From assembly GCF_011682065.1 (NCBI RefSeq), contig NZ_VUYU01000008.1, positions 248,001 through 312,000 on the forward strand: 64,000 nt of DNA. The letters run 5' to 3'. The stretch is from Massilia rubra (lineage in GTDB: Bacteria > Pseudomonadota > Gammaproteobacteria > Burkholderiales > Burkholderiaceae_D). The notes below the pieces were generated by a model. The model saw nothing but the letters and a program-made list of their open reading frames with translations. It had not been told where the DNA came from and did no database searches. Shown piece after piece: positions 62,299-64,000 of this stretch; position 1 is the stretch's first letter; the number at the start of each line of letters is the position of its first letter. The position numbers were made by a program, and so were the translations under genes.

Positions 62299-62808
62299 TT
62301 ACACCAGCGGCAGCGCGGTCGTATCCTTGATCCGCTGCAGCGCAAAGCTCGACTTGACGTCGGCCACCGCCGGGTGGCTGAGCAAGGTCTGCATCATGAA
62401 GCGCGAAAAGTGGTCCATGTCTTCCACGTGCACGCGCAGCAGGTAATCCATCTCCCCCGTCATCGCATAGCAGGCCACCACTTCCGGCCAGTGCTCGACC
62501 GACAGCGCAAAATCGGCGTGCGGCGAGCTGGTGGCGCGGCGCGCCCCGGCCGCGTTGCTGGACGCCTCGCTGTGCTTTTCCAGGCGCACGTTCACATACG
62601 CCAGCAAACCGAGCCCGATCTGGGCCGGATCGAGCAGCGCCACATACTGGCGGATCACGCCCGCCTCTTCGAGCCGCTTGATGCGGCGCAGGCAGGGAGA
62701 GGGCGACAGGCTGACCCGGTCGGCCACATCCTGGTTCGACAGGCGTCCGTCCGCCTGCAAGATCGCCAGAATCTTCCGATCTGTTTTATCGAGCACAATT
62801 TTTGGCAT
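62299..62808 (-). CDS. Lrp/AsnC-family transcriptional regulator
   Basis: A 169-residue regulator: N-terminal winged helix (LDKTDRKILAILQADGRLSNQDVADRVSLSPSPCLRRIKRLEEAGVI) and C-terminal RAM domain that binds amino acids (VVACYAMTGEMDYLLRVHVEDMDHFSRFM). An Ala/Ser/His-rich insert lies between them. It is divergent from hppD, and such regulators commonly control the neighbouring tyrosine-catabolic gene; a 13-bp palindrome lies in between. Confidence 0.92.
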   Translation of the reverse strand: MPKIVLDKTDRKILAILQADGRLSNQDVADRVSLSPSPCLRRIKRLEEAGVIRQYVALLDPAQIGLGLLAYVNVRLEKHSEASSNAAGARRATSSPHADFALSVEHWPEVVACYAMTGEMDYLLRVHVEDMDHFSRFMMQTLLSHPAVADVKSSFALQRIKDTTALPLV

Positions 62809-62834
62809 ATTTTCTCCGAAAGCCGCATTTCAAC

Positions 62835-62847
62835 GCAATATTATTGC
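62835..62847. promoter_or_regulatory. Candidate Lrp-type operator for the regulator and hppD
   Basis: GCAATATTATTGC is a perfect 6-1-6 palindrome, 27 bases from the regulator start and 87 bases from hppD. It resembles AT-rich Lrp/AsnC half-sites. A separate TATACT (62902-62907) is a plausible -10 for hppD; GGAG stands before the ATG. Confidence 0.5.
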
Positions 62848-62933
62848 CCAAATTGCCGGCCGTGGGGCAGTGTTTGAAATTTAATGCCTGTGTCGCGGGA
62901 CTATACTGTGCCCTATTAAAATAGGAGACTGTC

Positions 62934-64000
62934 ATGCAATTTACGCCTTGGGAAAACCCGATGGGGACCGATGGATTCGAATTTGTCGAGTACGCGGCGC
63001 CGGATCCGAAAGCGCTCGGCGCGCTGTTCGAGCAGATGGGCTTCACCGCCATCGCACGCCACCGCCACAAGGACGTGACCTTGTATCGCCAGGGCGAGAT
63101 TAACTTCATCATCAACGCCGAAAAAGACTCGTTCGCCCAACGTTTTGCGCGCACCCACGGCCCGTCGGTCTGCGCCATCGCGATCCGCGTCGACGACGCC
63201 GCCATGGCTTACCGCCGCGCGCTCGAACTGGGCGCCTGGGGTTTCGACAACAAGACCGGCCCGATGGAACTGAACATCCCCGCCATCAAGGGCGTGGGCG
63301 ATTCGCTCCTGTATTTCGTCGACCGCTGGCGCGGCAAGGGCGCCAACGCCGGTTCGGCGCCCGGCACCATCGGCGACATCAGCATCTATGACGTCGACTT
63401 CGTCGCCATTCCGGGCGCCGTGGCCAACCCGGTCGGCAACGGCCTGACCTACATCGATCACCTGACCCACAACGTGCACCGCGGCCGCATGAAGGAATGG
63501 GCCGAGTTCTACGAGAACCTGTTTAACTTCCGCGAAGTGCGCTACTTCGACATCGAAGGCAAGCTGACCGGCCTCAAATCGAAGGCGATGACGTCCCCGT
63601 GCGGCAAAATCCGCATTCCGATCAACGAATCGTCGGACGACAAGTCGCAGATCGCCGAATACCTCGACGCCTACCACGGCGAAGGCATCCAGCACATTGC
63701 ACTGGGCACCGACGATATCTATCACTCGATCCAGGGCATGCGCGACACCGGCATCGTGTTCCAGGATACGATCGAAACCTACTATGAGCTGATCAACCGC
63801 CGCCTGCCGGGCCATGGCGAGAACCTCGACGAACTGCGCCGCCTGCGCATCCTGGTCGATGGCCACAGCAGCGAGACCGAACGCGAACTGCTGCTGCAGA
63901 TTTTCACGCAGACCGTGATCGGCCCGATCTTCTTCGAAATCATCCAGCGCAAGGGCGACCAGGGTTTCGGCGAAGGCAATTTCCGCGCACTGTTCGAGTC
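62934..64000 (+). CDS. hppD: 4-hydroxyphenylpyruvate dioxygenase, 3' end cut by the window
   Basis: Non-haem Fe(II) enzyme turning 4-hydroxyphenylpyruvate into homogentisate in tyrosine breakdown. The 355 visible residues start MQFTPWENPMGTDGFEFVEY. The iron ligands are H176 (YIDHLTHNV), H254 (IQHIALGTDD) and E335 (IFFEIIQRKGDQGFGEGNF). The visible end, FRALFES, is near the normal C-terminus, so only about a dozen residues are missing. Divergent from an Lrp-family regulator. Confidence 0.97.
   Translation, partial: MQFTPWENPMGTDGFEFVEYAAPDPKALGALFEQMGFTAIARHRHKDVTLYRQGEINFIINAEKDSFAQRFARTHGPSVCAIAIRVDDAAMAYRRALELGAWGFDNKTGPMELNIPAIKGVGDSLLYFVDRWRGKGANAGSAPGTIGDISIYDVDFVAIPGAVANPVGNGLTYIDHLTHNVHRGRMKEWAEFYENLFNFREVRYFDIEGKLTGLKSKAMTSPCGKIRIPINESSDDKSQIAEYLDAYHGEGIQHIALGTDDIYHSIQGMRDTGIVFQDTIETYYELINRRLPGHGENLDELRRLRILVDGHSSETERELLLQIFTQTVIGPIFFEIIQRKGDQGFGEGNFRALFE

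Overview
The window is a 64 kb piece of a GC-rich chromosome from a betaproteobacterium. The protein sequences and gene neighbourhoods fit the Burkholderiales and most likely the Oxalobacteraceae (Massilia/Duganella/Janthinobacterium type). Examples are petABC-sspA, rhodanese-grxC-secB-gpsA, gpmA-envC-ctpA-moeB, hslVU near dksA, and metK next to two LpxL-type acyltransferases and dapF. The family-level placement is inference. Nearly all of the window is core genome: no prophage, integrase cassette, CRISPR array, rRNA or tRNA was recognised.

Layout. 1-3060 (minus): start of sspA and the cytochrome bc1 operon petA-petB-petC. 3355-6800 (plus): mscL, a DegS-like protease and three small genes. 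6834-9746 (minus): rhodanese, grxC, secB, an SH3 protein and gpsA. 9895-14483 (plus): gpmA, a degenerate EnvC-type M23 protein, ctpA and a MoeB/ThiF E1-like enzyme. 14788-16908: an amidohydrolase. 17177-28358: a complete type II secretion operon in the order gspG-H-I-J-K-L-M-N-D-E-F-C, followed by a type Vd patatin (28369-30603). 30803-33093: a small accessory stretch with an orphan Phd/YefM antitoxin, an XRE regulator divergent from an outer-membrane barrel, and two tiny overlapping genes. 33105-40276 (minus): hslU, hslV, a tandem-STAS protein, dksA, a His-rich COG0523 GTPase, xerC and a DUF484 protein. 40466-43083: two porins. 43477-45165: a Sel1-repeat protein. 45229-47846: dapF and two lipid A acyltransferase homologues. 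48035-53263: a methyl-cycle and one-carbon block (metK, ahcY with an SAH riboswitch, metF, 5-formyl-THF cyclo-ligase). 53282-60855: lytic transglycosylase, an NDUFA9-like reductase, GST, cca, a dihaem peroxidase and a diguanylate cyclase. 60883-64000: a HEAT-like protein, a GNAT, and an Lrp regulator divergent from hppD.

How the genes work together. The clearest modules are respiration (bc1), type II secretion, cell-envelope remodelling (EnvC, CtpA, lytic transglycosylase, lipid A acylation) and the SAM cycle. In the SAM cycle, MetK makes SAM, AhcY clears SAH under riboswitch control, and MetF supplies methyl-THF.

Most interesting leads: the peroxidase/diguanylate-cyclase gene pair with overlapping stop and start; the tandem-STAS protein; the Cys-poor DksA next to a His-rich COG0523 GTPase; the inverted pair of 54-nt palindromes before the SAH riboswitch; a repeat that appears to sit inside the loop of the ahcY terminator; and three exact in-frame tandem duplications. 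No wholly new multi-gene system stands out.
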